This document shows, one piece after another, positions 25,201-37,522 of a DNA stretch of 64,000 nt. Source of the stretch: Gonocerus acuteangulatus (lineage: Eukaryota > Arthropoda > Insecta > Hemiptera > Coreidae). The notes under the pieces were generated by a model. It worked only from the letters and a program-made list of their open reading frames with translations, ran no database searches and was not told where the DNA came from. The position numbers and the translations under genes were made by a program. Where the stretch lies: positions 98,574,900-98,638,899 of the forward strand of contig OX328132.1 of NCBI GenBank assembly GCA_946811695.1. The letters are read 5' to 3'. How positions within the stretch are numbered: the stretch's first letter is position 1; each line of letters begins with the position of its first letter.

Positions 25201-25507
25201 TTTGTTGCTGTTTTTTAACTGCATTCAGCAGAAAAATTAATTGTTTAATAAAACATGATTAGTAAATGAGAAACTTGTTTGTAATAGAGCTTTCCTTAAG
25301 AATAAGAAGACGGAGTTTATTTTTAAGTGTTGGCTTCTGTGAGTTTCCTGCGCACTGTGGAGCTTCAAATTTGCTTTTTGTAGCGTAATATCAATATAAA
25401 TTATTAGCTCGTTGTATTCAAAGCTTCCAAGTGACACTAGGGGAAAAACAGAAACGTGCCATAGTGACGCACATTTTAGAGAACAAAGATGACATTTATT
25501 AATCCAT

Positions 25508-25700
25508 GGAAGGCATGCACAAATGATACAAGAAGAAAAGGAAGTGGTCTTAACTCGAATGAGAACTGGCCATACAAACCTCACACATTGCTTCGTCATG
25601 TCTAAGGACCCTCCACCAATTTCAAACTTATGCAATGTGCTGCTCACTGTGAAGCACATCTTGACTATTTACAGGGCTTATGAGCAACAAAAAGAGCAAC
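25508..25700 (+). pseudogene. LINE C-terminal fragment
   Basis: An open stretch reads VVLTRMRTGHTNLTH, then MSKDPPP and LLTVKHILTIY. This is the well-known segment after the RNase H domain of I/Jockey-group LINEs (RLRTGHTxLTH ... PLTVKHIL). The zinc-finger cysteines are partly lost. It is a short fossil without a usable domain; a related but different copy lies at 46.15 kb. Confidence 0.75.
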
Positions 25701-25729
25701 ACCAACTATCAGATTCCTTATAACAAATT

Positions 25730-26630
25730 CTAGGCGATCACTCCAACCAAGTGGTGCGGCTTTTTATTTTTTTAAGGGTCATAAAGTTGATAGACAAAAT
25801 CTAGATAGAATATACAGAATTGAAATGCTTATTTGTTTATTTTATTTATTTGTCATTTTTTATATTATTTTGTTATTAATTTTTCATTTACTTTTTTTTT
25901 ATCATTTTTTAAAAAGTTATTATTACTTTTTTTATTTTAAATATATTTTTATTCATTTTGTTTGACAAGCAAGTGAGCATTTCTCTTCTGTTGTTTGAAC
26001 TAAAGTTGGCAAAATAAAACAATTATTAATAGCAATTCACACTTATTAGTGTTTAACACTTATTACGGAATTGTAATGAAAATGACCACACAAAGGAATG
26101 GTGTTAATGACCTTGAGGGTTGTCACGCCGTTATATATATATAAAAAAAAAATATATGACATTTTACTCCTAAATTCATTCAATAAATTACTTTCACGCA
26201 TTCCAGTTAAAAATAAAATGAAACAAGACTGAATAAATAAATAAAATTCTAAATAATTCGTAGGACTAATAATTATAAGTACTGAAAAAATTACCGTAAT
26301 AAGTTCATTTTGTAACTTTTCCAGGAATTGTCTTTTTCTATCATCAAATTGAATTTGTAACACCAAAGAAAGCATCTTTATAGGTAAATGGAATTAAAAA
26401 ACTTTTCGGAGAACCATAAAAATTAATTTAAATTCATGTAAATCAAAGTGTCGCTAAGTGCTTTATAAATAAATGGAGTTAGTCGCCTGGAGTTTAGCTG
26501 TAAACCAAAAGGAGAAACCTGAGGGAAAAGTTGGCTCAACCTTAGTTAGAGATACTGAAGTTTTTCCAAAGAGGGCGATCCACTAGAGATAGCCTTTCTT
26601 AATCTGAAGACAGCCATCCCCTCATATCCC
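25730..26630. other. AT-rich spacer
   Basis: Nothing recognisable beyond T-rich runs around 25830-25960. Confidence 0.4.
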
Positions 26631-26631
26631 C

Positions 26632-26633
<2 letters not shown>

Positions 26634-26700
<67 letters not shown>
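26634..26700. repeat. (CT)n microsatellite
   Basis: Pure CT run, the only long non-TA dinucleotide tract in the window. Confidence 0.95.
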
Positions 26701-26701
<1 letters not shown>

Positions 26702-27329
26702 CTTCTCTCTGCCTTCCTCTGTATCTATCGAGTTTTCTATCTCTTTATTTCTCTCACATTCTCACTGTTTTTGCCTTTCTAACAGTTTTTCTTATGTCAA
26801 ACCCGGGCAATCCCACTCCCAGTAGACGTATACCCTCCTATTTTTCATATTTATTTTGTATTAATAATAATATTGTTGGGCCGACGACGTTATCCTATCG
26901 TGTCGATGAAAAATGCACACGTTCAAGACCACATAAATAAAAAAAAATACCGATGGTTCAAATTTTTATTTACAGAAGCATTGGAATCCAATATCCAAGG
27001 GACTCGTACAGTTAAATCCGTTATAAGCGGACACCACTGAAATGAGAACAGATAACAGTCGAGAGATAAGAAAGGAAAAATGTATACAGAAACTTGTGAA
27101 ATTCGTAGATTAGATTTTTGTCGAGAAACTGGCTATCAGTCTTGTTAAATTTATGCATTACTAGCTGTTATACGGCGTGCCATGCAACACCTACTGTCTG
27201 CATCTAGAAAAGCAAAAATAAATTAAAGCCAAATAAGTAATATTAAAATCTAATAACGCAAATCTGCAACTCATCGGGTTCACTGTTATGAACGCGTGAC
27301 CTCCGAACTGTGAATCCTAGACTATTTTG

Positions 27330-27801
27330 ACCTTGCCTAAGACACTCCCCGGATCAATACCTACCTGTGTGCAATGTTTGATCAAAATCAGTCAAAGTGT
27401 GTGGATTTGTATAAGGAGCAAACATACAAATAGACAGCTGGTAGAAATCTTTGACCTACCCTATGACACTCCCCGTATCAAGACCTACCTGTGTGCCAAG
27501 TGTGATCAAAATCTATCAGACTGAGTGGATTTATATAAGGAGCCAACATACAGACAGGCAGCAGGTAGGCATTTTTTACCTAGCCTATGACACTCCCCGT
27601 AACAAGATCTACCGGTGTGCCAGCTGTGATCAAAATTGGTCAAATGGTGTGGACTTGTATAAGGAACAAACATACAGACAGACAGCTGGTAGACGTTTTT
27701 GACCTATCCCAGGACAGTCCCAGTGTCAACAGGTGTTGTGCATTTATATAAGGAACCAACATACAGCCAGACAACTGGTAAACACTTTTGACTTATCCTA
27801 C
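27330..27801 (+). repeat. ~122-bp tandem units, same family as 15.6 kb
   Basis: Starts near 27355, 27478, 27600 and 27725. Each holds a CTACCTGTGTGCCAA-like stretch, ATCAAAAT and GGAACAAACATACAGACAG. The array resumes at 28271-28350 beyond an inserted LINE tail. Confidence 0.85.
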
Positions 27802-27814
27802 GACACTCCCCTGA

Positions 27815-28270
27815 CAAGCTTATGAGTGGGTAGCCCCAAACTTCCATGTTACCCAGTTCCTATCGGGTCATAGAGATTTTAACGCATATCTCTACAGGTT
27901 TAAAAGGAGAGACACACCGACCTGCGTATGCCTTAATGGAGACGAAACAATGACCCATGCTCTCTTGGAATGTGAGAAATACAACGGGGCACGCATCAAG
28001 CTTTACCGAGATTTATGCAGTTATGGCCCTAGGCATGAGGACATGGTTGCTTCACCCGATTGTTATAAAGGCTTCCAGGAGTACATTAAATCTTGGAAGC
28101 GCATCAAAGGGGCTCTATGACGAATAAAGGCTTAAATAAAGAATGAAACAAAGATAACCTTCCTACCTCAATCCTAATCCATCCTAAGCCCAACAAATAG
28201 CAATGGTACGCCGTGCCAGGTGCTATTAAAAAAAAAAAAAAAAAAGAAAAAGGAAAAAAAAAGAAAAAAA
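27815..28270 (+). mobile_element. 5'-truncated LINE tail with 13-bp target duplication
   Basis: GACACTCCCCTGA occurs on both sides (27802-27814 and 28271-28283). The insert carries a protein end, a 3' untranslated region and an A-rich tail (28228-28270). It split the ~122-bp tandem array. Confidence 0.9.
27818..28120 (+). pseudogene. LINE C-terminal zinc-knuckle segment, 100 residues
   Basis: The frame is open from the 5' truncation point to TGA at 28118. It reads through TQFLSGHRDFNAYLYRFK, then RRDTPTCVCLNGDETMTH and ALLECEKY. The cysteine/histidine knuckle (C-x-C ... H-x4-C) and the preceding GHxxFxAYLxRF pattern are typical of the C-terminus of R1/I-group LINE proteins. It has no start codon because of the 5' truncation, and no catalytic domain. 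The lack of stops or frameshifts suggests a fairly recent insertion. Confidence 0.8.
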
Positions 28271-28365
28271 GACACTCCCCTGATCAAGATCTACCTTTGT
28301 GCCATGTTTCGTCAAAATCGGTCAAACGGTGTGGATTTGTATAAGGAAAAAAAAGACACGTGATA

Positions 28366-28438
<73 letters not shown>
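28366..28438. repeat. (TA)n(CA)n microsatellite
   Basis: Long TA run ending in CACACACACA. Confidence 0.95.
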
Positions 28439-28439
<1 letters not shown>

Positions 28440-28934
28440 TTTGGAAATATAAATCTCACCAACCATTCTAAAACCCCTCACTAGTAGGTCATTCTCTTTC
28501 TTTGAAAGACTCAATATTAAACGTGTGGTTGTTTCTAAAGTATGGAACCAAGTGAAAACTTATTGTAGAAGTAGGTTCTTTATAAAAAAAGATTCAATAT
28601 TATGAGATTTAGCATAAAAATTCCATTTGAAAGCAGTAGTCATAATAAAATTAATTTTCATTTTAAGAATATTAGGCTGTCCTCCCTTTTATTGAATTGA
28701 AAAGAAGATTGTGAATTGAGAGAGAACAATAAAGGGTTGAATAAAGAACCACTCCCCCAAAAATATTGAAATCAGAACCCAACTTACCAAAGGAAAAAAT
28801 GCCTTTTTAATATTTAAAATGAAAGGTAATGAATGTGCCTAGGGAAAGAGAGATAAAGCATGCATTCTTGTTTCTTCTGACCTCTGGCTCAGAGCCTTAT
28901 GCTTTATGCATAGTTCTAAATATTCCACGAATCA
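28440..28934. other. AT-rich spacer
   Basis: No gene or repeat boundary recognised. Confidence 0.4.
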
Positions 28935-29640
28935 TGACGTCCCTCGCCTCGCTTCACATAATGCAGCATTCCTGAAGCTACACATAGTGCAACTCAGGGC
29001 CGCCACATCTCAGAGCCGGGCCCGGGACCAGATCACGGGCCCCCACTTCTCACAGCCGGGCCCCCACTTCTCAGAGCCAGAATGAAAATTCTAGTACTTT
29101 TCTATAGGACTTTGGGCATTTTAAAATTATTTTCATCTTGAGTTTTGAGCAAAATGAGAATAAAAGCCGACAATCGGTGCTGCAAAGGTCACTTTTTTCC
29201 AATTAGCGAGGATCGGCCAGGGCCCCCACGGTGCCCGGGCCCGGGACAACTTTACCCGGTTGCCCCCCCCCCCATGTGGCGGCCCTGGTGCAACTTTCCT
29301 ACTAGCCTAAACTGGCTTACGAAATGCAACTCACCTTCCTTCGAACGCATAATGTACTTAACCTAAGTTTCTGTACCACATAAAACACCTTTCTTTCTGT
29401 CGAATTGCATTCAGTGCAGCTTCCCTCCTCGCGTCGCTTGCCTTACGATATGCAATTCACCTTCCTTCGAACGCATAATATACATAACCTACGTTTCTGT
29501 TTTACATACGTAATACACCTTTCTTTCTGTCGAACTGCATTCAATGCAGCTTGCCTCCTCGCGTCACCTGCCTTACGACATGCAATTCAGCTCCCCTCGA
29601 ACAAATTAACTACTTAGCCCCTGTTCCTTCTTCTCATGAG
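28935..29640 (+). repeat. ~122-bp imperfect tandem repeat
   Basis: Units share CTTACGA-ATGCAA, CACCTTCCTTCGAACGCATA, TTTCTTTCTGTCGAA and TGCATTCA-TGCAGC, with starts near 29317, 29440 and 29562. A partial unit lies left of the MITE at 28995. Confidence 0.75.
28995..29287. mobile_element. hAT-like MITE, 293 bp
   Basis: The termini are CAGGGCCGCCACAT and ATGTGGCGGCCCTG. Both sides carry the 8-bp duplication GTGCAACT (28987-28994 and 29288-29295). The interior is GC-rich (CCGGGCCC blocks) and noncoding. The 8-bp duplication and CAGGG ends fit the hAT superfamily. Confidence 0.9.
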
Positions 29641-30150
29641 CACCTCGCATTACCACAGACTCTACATATTCGACCTATTTCCATGCTTCGAACTTCATTT
29701 TTATCTTACGAAAAGTAGGCTAAAGATAAATACGAAACAAAGTTTCTCGAATCTTTGGTTTGAAGCGTTTCTAAAAGTTTATAAATAAAAGGAGCGATAA
29801 ATGACTGACAATGCTATTTTCCAAAATTAAAGTGATAGTAGTTTCAACAATGTTATCCTGAATGGCACTTCCTGAGCGTCGATTTTCACCCGTACTTTGG
29901 TAATAAAAGTTTTGTTACAGGCAGAAAAGTTCCTTTATACTCATAGTCAACCACCCCGATAAATTTCGAGCCTCACAAAAATAGTGGCCGAAATGGGTGC
30001 GGCATGCTTCGATATTTCTTATTTGTGGTACTGGCCTTTATGGCAATTCCTTTGTACCTTCGGTAATACTCGTTCCTACTATTACCCTATCTTATGATGT
30101 ATCGCTACTTAATATATAGAATAATAAACCTAATTAAGTCTATAACTCAC
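29641..30150. other. Spacer
   Basis: No recognisable feature. Confidence 0.4.
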
Positions 30151-32222
30151 TGTCCCCCTCAAAACCCCATCAGATGTCGACACTGCCGTTCTTATGTTCA
30201 CTAAAGCCATCCAGGACAGTGTCACAAAATCATGTAGACTAAGAACACACATCCCTTTCCATCCCAAACCTCAGCTTCCAGACCAGATCCAGGACATTCT
30301 AACCGCCAAGCGCCGAGCAAGAGCTCTCTGGCAGAGAACCCGCTATCCCTCTCACCGTACCTCCTTCAACAAACTGTCGAATTTTAAAACAGGCCCTTTC
30401 CGAATATCGATCAAAATCCTTCAATAATTATCTTCAAACCCTATCCACAAAAGATAATTCCCTTTGGAATGCTACCCGTAAAATCCTAAAATTTCATACC
30501 GTTCCTCATCCTCTCCAATGCAGTGACGGCAGCTGGGCAAGGAGCGATGAAGATAAGGCCGAAGTTTTTGCCGCACATCTCGAATCCACTTTTTCTCCGC
30601 ACCCAAATACAAATTCTATCCACGACCAGCTGGTTCACGCCTACCTTGACCACCCTCTTCCCCTCTCCCCTCCTCCCAAAGCTTTTCATCCTGCAGATGT
30701 AAAATACATCATTAAGCATCTCCCCAGAAAATCCCCTGGGTACGACCTTATTACATCCCTCATCCTAAAAAACCTACCCCAGAAAGCCATAACCTTCTTT
30801 ACCTACATCTTCAATTCAATCCTAAGAACTACTCATTTCCCCAAACCATGGAAACACTCAATAATAATTCTTATCCCAAAACCCCAAAAACCTCCAAATA
30901 CACCATCCTCCTATCGCCCTATAAGCTTACTCCCAATCATGTCCAAAATTTTTGAAAAACTTTTCCTGAAGAGAATCCTTCCCATCGTTACATCCTCCAA
31001 TTCCATTCCTGACCACCAGTTCGGTTTCCGCTCCCGGCACTCCGCCATCCAACAATGCTTTAGCGTTGTTGACACAATATCCTACGCGCTTGAATGTAAA
31101 AACTACTGCACGAGTGCCTTCCTCGACGTCGCCAAAGCGTTCGATCGGGTTTGGCACCCGGGGTTGTTATACAAAGTAAAGAGTATTTTACCTCACACAT
31201 ACTACCTCATCCTTCAATCCTACCCCTCGAATCGTTCCTTTCAAGCAAGGTCTGGTACTACCTTGTCCTCCTCTCGACCCATATCCTCAGGCGTCCCACA
31301 AGGCAGCATCCTAGGTCCTGTCCTTTACCTCCTGTATACGGCAGATATCCCCACTCATCCGACTACCCACATTACGACCTACGCCGATGATACAGTAATA
31401 TTTTCCTCTTCCCCTGATCCCTCTACAGCTTCCCAGCAACTACAGGAGCACCTTGAGTCTGTCGAGAAATGGTGCAACTTGTGGAAAATTAAAGTGAACC
31501 CCGAAAAATGCTTTCAAGTTACATTCACTCTTAATTGGAACGCCTGCCTTCCTGTATTCATTTGCAGACGTCAACTCCCTGCATCGAATGAAGTACGTTA
31601 CCTGGGACTTCTACTAGACAGCAGTATCACATGGAACCCACACACACGACTGAAAAGACTAGAGCTGAACAGGAGATATGGACTCCCACGACGACTACTT
31701 GGACCTACTTCAAAGCTTACGACACAAAACAAACTTACTATTTACAAAACTATAATCAGACCTATCTGGACTTACGGACTCAAATTATGGGGAACAGCAA
31801 AACACTCAAACATACAATGAATACAAGCATTCCAATCCAAAGTCCTTCGTAGAATAGTCAATGCTCCCTTTTATGTCTCCAACAAAACACTACACAACGA
31901 CCTTAATATTCCTTTTGTAAACGACCTCCCGCTTCCTGACGTTTCATTCCAAATTGTCATCCCACCCAAATCCTAGAGGTCAATCCCTTTCCACTCAGAC
32001 CCACCCTAAAGACCTTCCCAGGAGGCTTAAGAGACTTTGGCCCCGTGACCAGCTACCATGACAGCAGTCAAAAACAGCACAGATTGTTTTAATAAATTAG
32101 GAAGTGCCGATATTGTTTGGCTCCTTCCATATACTATTCATTGACATGTATACTTAGGCCAGCACAATTAATTATTGTACTTATAATTGTACAGATTTTA
32201 AATAAACATGAAAAGAAAAAAA
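30151..32222 (+). pseudogene. 5'-truncated Jockey-type LINE with reverse transcriptase
   Basis: The first frame (to 30427) gives the region upstream of the RT. After a frameshift near 30390 a single open frame runs to 31818. It contains RKSPGYDLI and SYRPISLLP, then FGFRSRHSA, catalytic motif A FLDVAKAFDRVWH, motif B SGVPQGSILGP, catalytic motif C YADD and YLGLLLDSSITW. A TGA at 31818 stops it, yet homology continues (FQSKVLRRIVNAPFYVSN) until a later frameshift. The 3' end has AATAAA and an A-tail at about 32215. The endonuclease domain and ORF1 are absent. The frameshifts and stop make it inactive, although all three catalytic aspartates survive. The copy at 11.1-11.9 kb is the same family in opposite orientation. 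Confidence 0.9.
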
Positions 32223-33060
32223 AAAAAAATTAACTCTATGGAGTAGATACAAATGGACCAAAGACAAGTCTTGAGGAATCTTGTTTTTTTTTTTTTTTTT
32301 TTCTAACTAAATACTTTTTATCAATATTTAGTATATAAACTGTGTTGAAAACTATTGATTGCTAATGGATGAATCGGGTTACAACTAAGTAGTCTTTATG
32401 AATATTTAGTATATAACCTATGTTTGGAACTGTGTTATTTCAGAATCTTGTAAAGTTTAAGAAATTCGCCCTTAGTATCTAACCGTTGTGAAGTTTATTT
32501 TTTGGATTTAGGACTTAGTATTAATATGTAGACTAAATCATAGCAAGAAGTCTACCTCCATCGTAATGAAAATCCACAGCAAAAACACGACATTTCATCA
32601 GAATCCCCTGCTTAATAAAACATATATAGAATAATATGCCAAATAAAGCCTATCTAGTGGATAAAAATAGAGAAAAAACGCCGTTCGTGGTGGTAGAAAA
32701 TCTTACAAGGCATTTCGCTCAGAAATCTCGGACATATTGTTACTAATTTTACGTATCCTGTTTTATAGCCAAATACATTTTTATTCTATAATCAATAAGA
32801 AAAAACTACTAGCAATAAAAAACTATGGGTAACAGATGAAAATAGGGAATACCAAGAACAATTCTAAAGAACGGAATCAACACCAGTACTGTAATCTAGA
32901 TATTCATACGGCATCTTCGAATTCTAACAAACAAAATATTGCTTCTAATTATACGTATCCTGTATACTGACAAATACTACTGCTATAAGCAAGTACAAAA
33001 ATAACTAGCAGTGAAAAAAAACTGCAGGAAACACACAAATAGATCCGTTTAAATAAACAA
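32223..33060. other. AT-rich spacer
   Basis: A T-run at 32283 and two AATATTTAGTATATAA copies (32321, 32401); otherwise nothing recognised. Confidence 0.4.
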
Positions 33061-33470
33061 AACGAAATCAATTACTTCAAAGTTTAAGCACTTATTTCTC
33101 CGATTGAAATCGCTTATTCAAAACTTTCTTTAGAACCTTTTTTGTAGACCATTTAGTAAGCTTTCGAATGGCAACCTTTCACCTCAAAAGATTTTCAACC
33201 GTTTTCGAGATATTAATGAAAATATACGAAGTTACCAAAACTATTCATTATTTCTAGCAACAGAAAATTGGTCTCATTTTACCTATCCTGTTTTACACAC
33301 AAATACATTTTCTTTGCAAATACAACATAAGAAATTACAAAAATAAAAAGCAATAAAAAACTAAGGGAAAGAGACGAAAATAACGACAAAAACCCGTTCA
33401 TATGAACTAAACAGACCTATTTGAAGTTTTAAGCACTTATTTCTTCGATTGACATCACCTAATCAAAAAA
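33061..33470 (-). mobile_element. HINE-A internal fragments
   Basis: Blocks such as TTTAAGCACTTATTTCTCCG and AACCTTTTTTGTAGA match the 3' interior of family A on the minus strand. Two partial copies abut here, and the next complete copy is inserted into them at a T/A run. Confidence 0.7.
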
Positions 33471-34967
33471 GTCCGACTCGCAGGAACTGCGTCATCTTAG
33501 CGCGGTTCCAGTTCTTTTTTTCTTTTTTCTTTTTTTTTTTACGGCTCATCTACATCTAGGTCATTAGCGCCGACATCTAGGGTTTAGCGAGGAATTTTAC
33601 CAGCGAGCCGTGGGATGATAAAATTCCTGCCGGAGGTTGGGAATCGAACCCACCATCTCCCGCTTATGAATCCAAGGCGCTAGCCATTAGACCACGGGAG
33701 ACCCCGGTTCTTGTTTATATCCCTATTCTCATTTGAAAAGCATAGAATAGAAACAGATAATATTTTCCTCGGCCTTTGTTCAAAGGGTTTTATGGCTATA
33801 CCTGGGGTTAGGGTCGGGTCCGCAAGACCCTAGAAACCTCTTCTAGCGATACTTCATTTCATACGTTTCAATGAATTGGAAAATATCAAAAATTTTCACA
33901 TATTCCTGTGTTCTTTTACTATAGTAATAATTCTACAGATAAAATCAATTAAAAATAAAATAAAAAAACCAACAGCATAAAGGCAATTGAAAATATTCAA
34001 AAGACGTCATCGAATCTTTTTCTCTTGGCAAGCTATGTTTCTAACAATGAATTGTTTTTCTTATTTTGCCTAATCTGTTTTATTGTAAAATACATTATCC
34101 AAATATAAGCAATTAAAAAATAACAAGGAATAAAAACAGACAAAAAGAACAGTTCGAATAAGCAAAATCCATTACTTTAATGTTTTAAGCACTTATTTCT
34201 CCGATTGACATCGCCTAATCAAAACTTTCATCAGAACCTTTTTTGTAGAGCATTTAGTAAGCTTTCTAATGGTATTCTTTCGTTTCCCAAGATTCTCAAC
34301 CTTTTTCGAGATATTAAGGAAAGTATACGAACTTCCCAAAACTTTTCATGTCTGTTCATAAAATATTTTATTCTAACCCTTCCTTAACTCCAAACGTAAC
34401 AAAACTTTCAACATATTAGTTTTAATGAAAGTAGAACATGCAGATAAAGTTTCAACTGAATCCCGTAATTCTAAGTACCCAAACCAAAAACGGTATTCAA
34501 AAACTATTTTTCCAATTTTCTCGAAAACGGTTAAAGCGATCGCCTTCAAAATGGTTTCATTCGTTTTCCTAGCCCAGGAATCATATAAAACGAGTACTTA
34601 CAAGCTTATGAACTCAAAAACGTAAGCGTTACGATTTTTTTTGCGCGAATTTCGCCCCAAACGCCATCTTCCAGTAGGCGGATTTTGCTGGTTAACGAAC
34701 TTGACCTTTCAAATTGGACGAAGGATTTTTGTACCAAATTTCATCAAAATCGGACCATTCGTCTTCTATCTAGAGAGCGAACAGACAAATATATATATAT
34801 ATAAATAAATATATACATATATATATATATACAAATTTGAACCACCGTTATTTTCGGTCTCTAGGGGTTCTGAAACGCGAAATTTTCTAGTCGGCACTTC
34901 CGGATTGTTTCATTGTATCAACCCTATAAGCGGGGTTCCTCCCTATGGGGGAGGGAGGAACCGCGCT
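33471..34967 (-). mobile_element. HINE-A element, complete copy with SINE
   Basis: It is the reverse complement of the 20067-21545 copy in all parts: terminal GTCCGACTCGCAGGAACTGC hairpin, subTIR AGCGCGGTTCC at 33499-33509, and the same SINE at the same place. A (TA)n tract (34791-34832) and the 5' AGCGCGG terminus at 34967 complete it. It sits within older family A sequence. Confidence 0.85.
33530..33704 (-). repeat. tRNA-derived SINE (family 1), fullest copy
   Basis: On the minus strand it reads GGTCTCCCGTGGTCTAATGG (box A), then GGTTCGATTCC (box B), then the CTCGCTAAACCC / GTCGGCGCTAATG body and an A-rich tail. The head resembles tRNA-Glu/Asp. An AAGAAC-like duplication flanks it. Confidence 0.88.
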
Positions 34968-34969
34968 AA

Positions 34970-36127
34970 AAAGAACAGTTCGAATAAGGGAAATCAATTA
35001 CTTTGAAGTTTTAAGCACTTATTTCTCTGATTGACATCGTCTAATCAAAACTTTCAGCAGAACCTTTTTTGTAGAGCATTTAGTAAGCTTTTTAATGGTA
35101 TTCTTCCGTTTCCCAAGATACTCAACCTTTTTCGAGATTTTAAGGAAAGTATACAAAGTTACCAAAACTTTTTATTTCTGTTAATAAAATATTTTATTCT
35201 AACCCTTCCTTTACTCTAAACGTAACAAAAATTTCAACATATTATTGTTGATGAAACTCCAACATGCAGAAAATGTTTCAACTGTATCCCATAATTCTAA
35301 GTACCAAAAGCAAAGACAATGAACCCTCCCTAGGAAGGACGCTAGGCAGTTGAAAAGCTATATATCTTGGAAATCCATATCTCTAACATTAAATTGTTTT
35401 TCTTATTTTTCTTAACCTGTTTTATTTTCAAATACATTATCCAACAATAAGCAATTAAAAAATAACAAGGAATAAAAAACAGACAAAAAGAACAGTTCGA
35501 ATAAGCGAAATCAATTACTTTAAAGTTTTAAGCTCTTATTTCTCCGATTGACATCGCCTAATCAAAACTTTCATTAGAACCTTTTTTTTAGAGCATTTAG
35601 TAAGCTTTCTAATGGTATTCTTTCGTTTCCCAAGATTCTCAACCTTTTTCGAGATATTAAGGAAAGTATACGAACTTCCCAAAACTTTTCATGTCTGTTC
35701 ATAAAATATTTTATTCTAACCCTTCCTTAACTCCAAACGTAACAAAACTTTCAACATATTAGTTTTAATGAAAGTAGAACATGCAGATAAAGTTTCAACT
35801 GAATCCAGTAATTCTAAGTACCCAAACCAAAAACGGTATTCAAAAACTATTTTTCCAATTTTCTCGAAAACGGTTAAAGCTATCGCCTTGAAAATGGTTT
35901 CATTCGTTTTCCTAGCCCAGGAATCATATAAAACGAGTACTTAGAAGCTTATGAACTCAAAAACGTAAGCGTTACGATTTTTTTTGCGCGAATTTCGCCC
36001 CAAACGCCATCTTCCAGTAGGCGGATTTTGCTGGTTAACGAACTTGACCTTTCAAATTGGACAAAGGATTTTTGTACCAAATTTCATCAAAATCGGACCA
36101 TTCGTCTTCTATCTAGAGAGCGAACAG

Positions 36128-36176
<49 letters not shown>

Positions 36177-36332
36177 CATACATATATATATATATACAAA
36201 TTTGAACCACCGTTATTTTCGGTCTCTAGGGGTTCTGAAACGCGAAATTTTCTTGTCGGCACTTCCGGATTGTTTCATTGTATCAACCCTATAAGCGGGG
36301 TTCCTCCCTATGGGGGAGGGAGGAACCGCGCT
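34970..36332 (-). mobile_element. HINE-A, two abutting partial copies
   Basis: 34970-35330 is a 3' interior fragment. 35340-35465 matches the unusual 3' tail of the copy at 18718. 35466-36332 is a 5' portion with a (TA)n tract (36131-36198) and the terminal AGCGCGGTTCC complement at 36332. The arrangement points to tandem or nested insertions. Confidence 0.75.
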
Positions 36333-36339
36333 AAAATTG

Positions 36340-36883
36340 TTTCAGAACCTTTTTTGTAGAGAATTTAGAAAGCTTTCAAATAGTTTCTATGTACTTATCA
36401 AAATTTCCCAACCGTGTTCGAGATATTAATGAAAGTATACGAAGTTCCCAAAACTTTTCATGTCTGTTCATAAAATATTTTATTCTAACCCTTCCTTAAC
36501 TCTAAACGTAACCAAAAGTTTAGCATGTTAGTTTTGATGAAATCATGAAAAAATGATTCAACTGAATCCCATAATTGTAAGTACCCAAACCAAAAACGTT
36601 ATTCAGCAACTATTTTTCCAATTTTCTCGAAAATGGTTGAAGCTATTGCCTTAAAAATGGTGTCATTCGTTTTCCTAGGCCAAGAAGCGTATAAAACAAG
36701 TACTTACAAGCATATGAACTGAAAAACGTAAGCGTTACGATTTGTTTTGCGCGAATTTCGCCCCAAACGACATCTTCCGGATTTTGCTGGTTAACGAACT
36801 TGACCTTTTAAATTGGACGAAGGATTTTTGTGCCAAATTTCATCAAAATCGGACCATTGCTCTTTGAGCTACGCCGCGAACAG

Positions 36884-36956
<73 letters not shown>

Positions 36957-37095
36957 CACAAATTTGAACCACCGTCATTTTCGGTCTCTAGGGGTTCTGA
37001 AACGCAAAATTTTCTAGTCGGCACTTCCGGATTGTTTCATGAGATCAACTATATAAGCGGGGTTCCTCCCTATGAAGGGAGGAAGGAGCCGCGCT
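36340..37095 (-). mobile_element. HINE-A 5' portion
   Basis: Minus-strand 5' half with a (TA)n tract (36888-36954). It ends at AGCGCGGCTCC at 37095. The 3' half is missing. Confidence 0.75.
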
Positions 37096-37099
37096 AAAA

Positions 37100-37522
37100 G
37101 AACGAAAAACCCTGTTCATAAGAATTAAACAGGCGTATTTGAAGTTTTAAGCACTTATTTCATCGATTGACATCACCTAATCAAAAATTGTTTCAGAATC
37201 TTTTTTGTAGAGAATTTAGAAAGCTTTCAAAGAGTTTCTATCCACTAAAAAATTCCCAAACGTGTTCGAGATATTAATGAAATTATACGAAGTTCCCAAA
37301 ACTTTTCATGTCTGTTCATTAAATATTTTATTCTAACTCCAAACGTAACCAAAAGTTCAACATGTTAGTTTTGATGAATTTCAAGCATGCAAAAAATGTT
37401 TCAACTGAATCCCATGATTCTAAGTAACCAAACCACAAACTTGATTTAACAACTTTTTTCCGATTTTCTCAGAAACGGTTAAAGCTATGGCCTTAAAAAT
37501 GGTTTCATTCGTTTTACTAGCC
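37100..37522 (-). mobile_element. HINE-A internal fragment, truncated by palindrome
   Basis: Interior blocks match family A until about 37520, where the sequence switches to the palindromic element. Confidence 0.65.

Noticed and set aside
15615..28350. CRISPR array
   Set aside because: The ~120-bp units are diverged whole-unit tandem repeats with no short repeat/unique spacer alternation, in a eukaryotic context.
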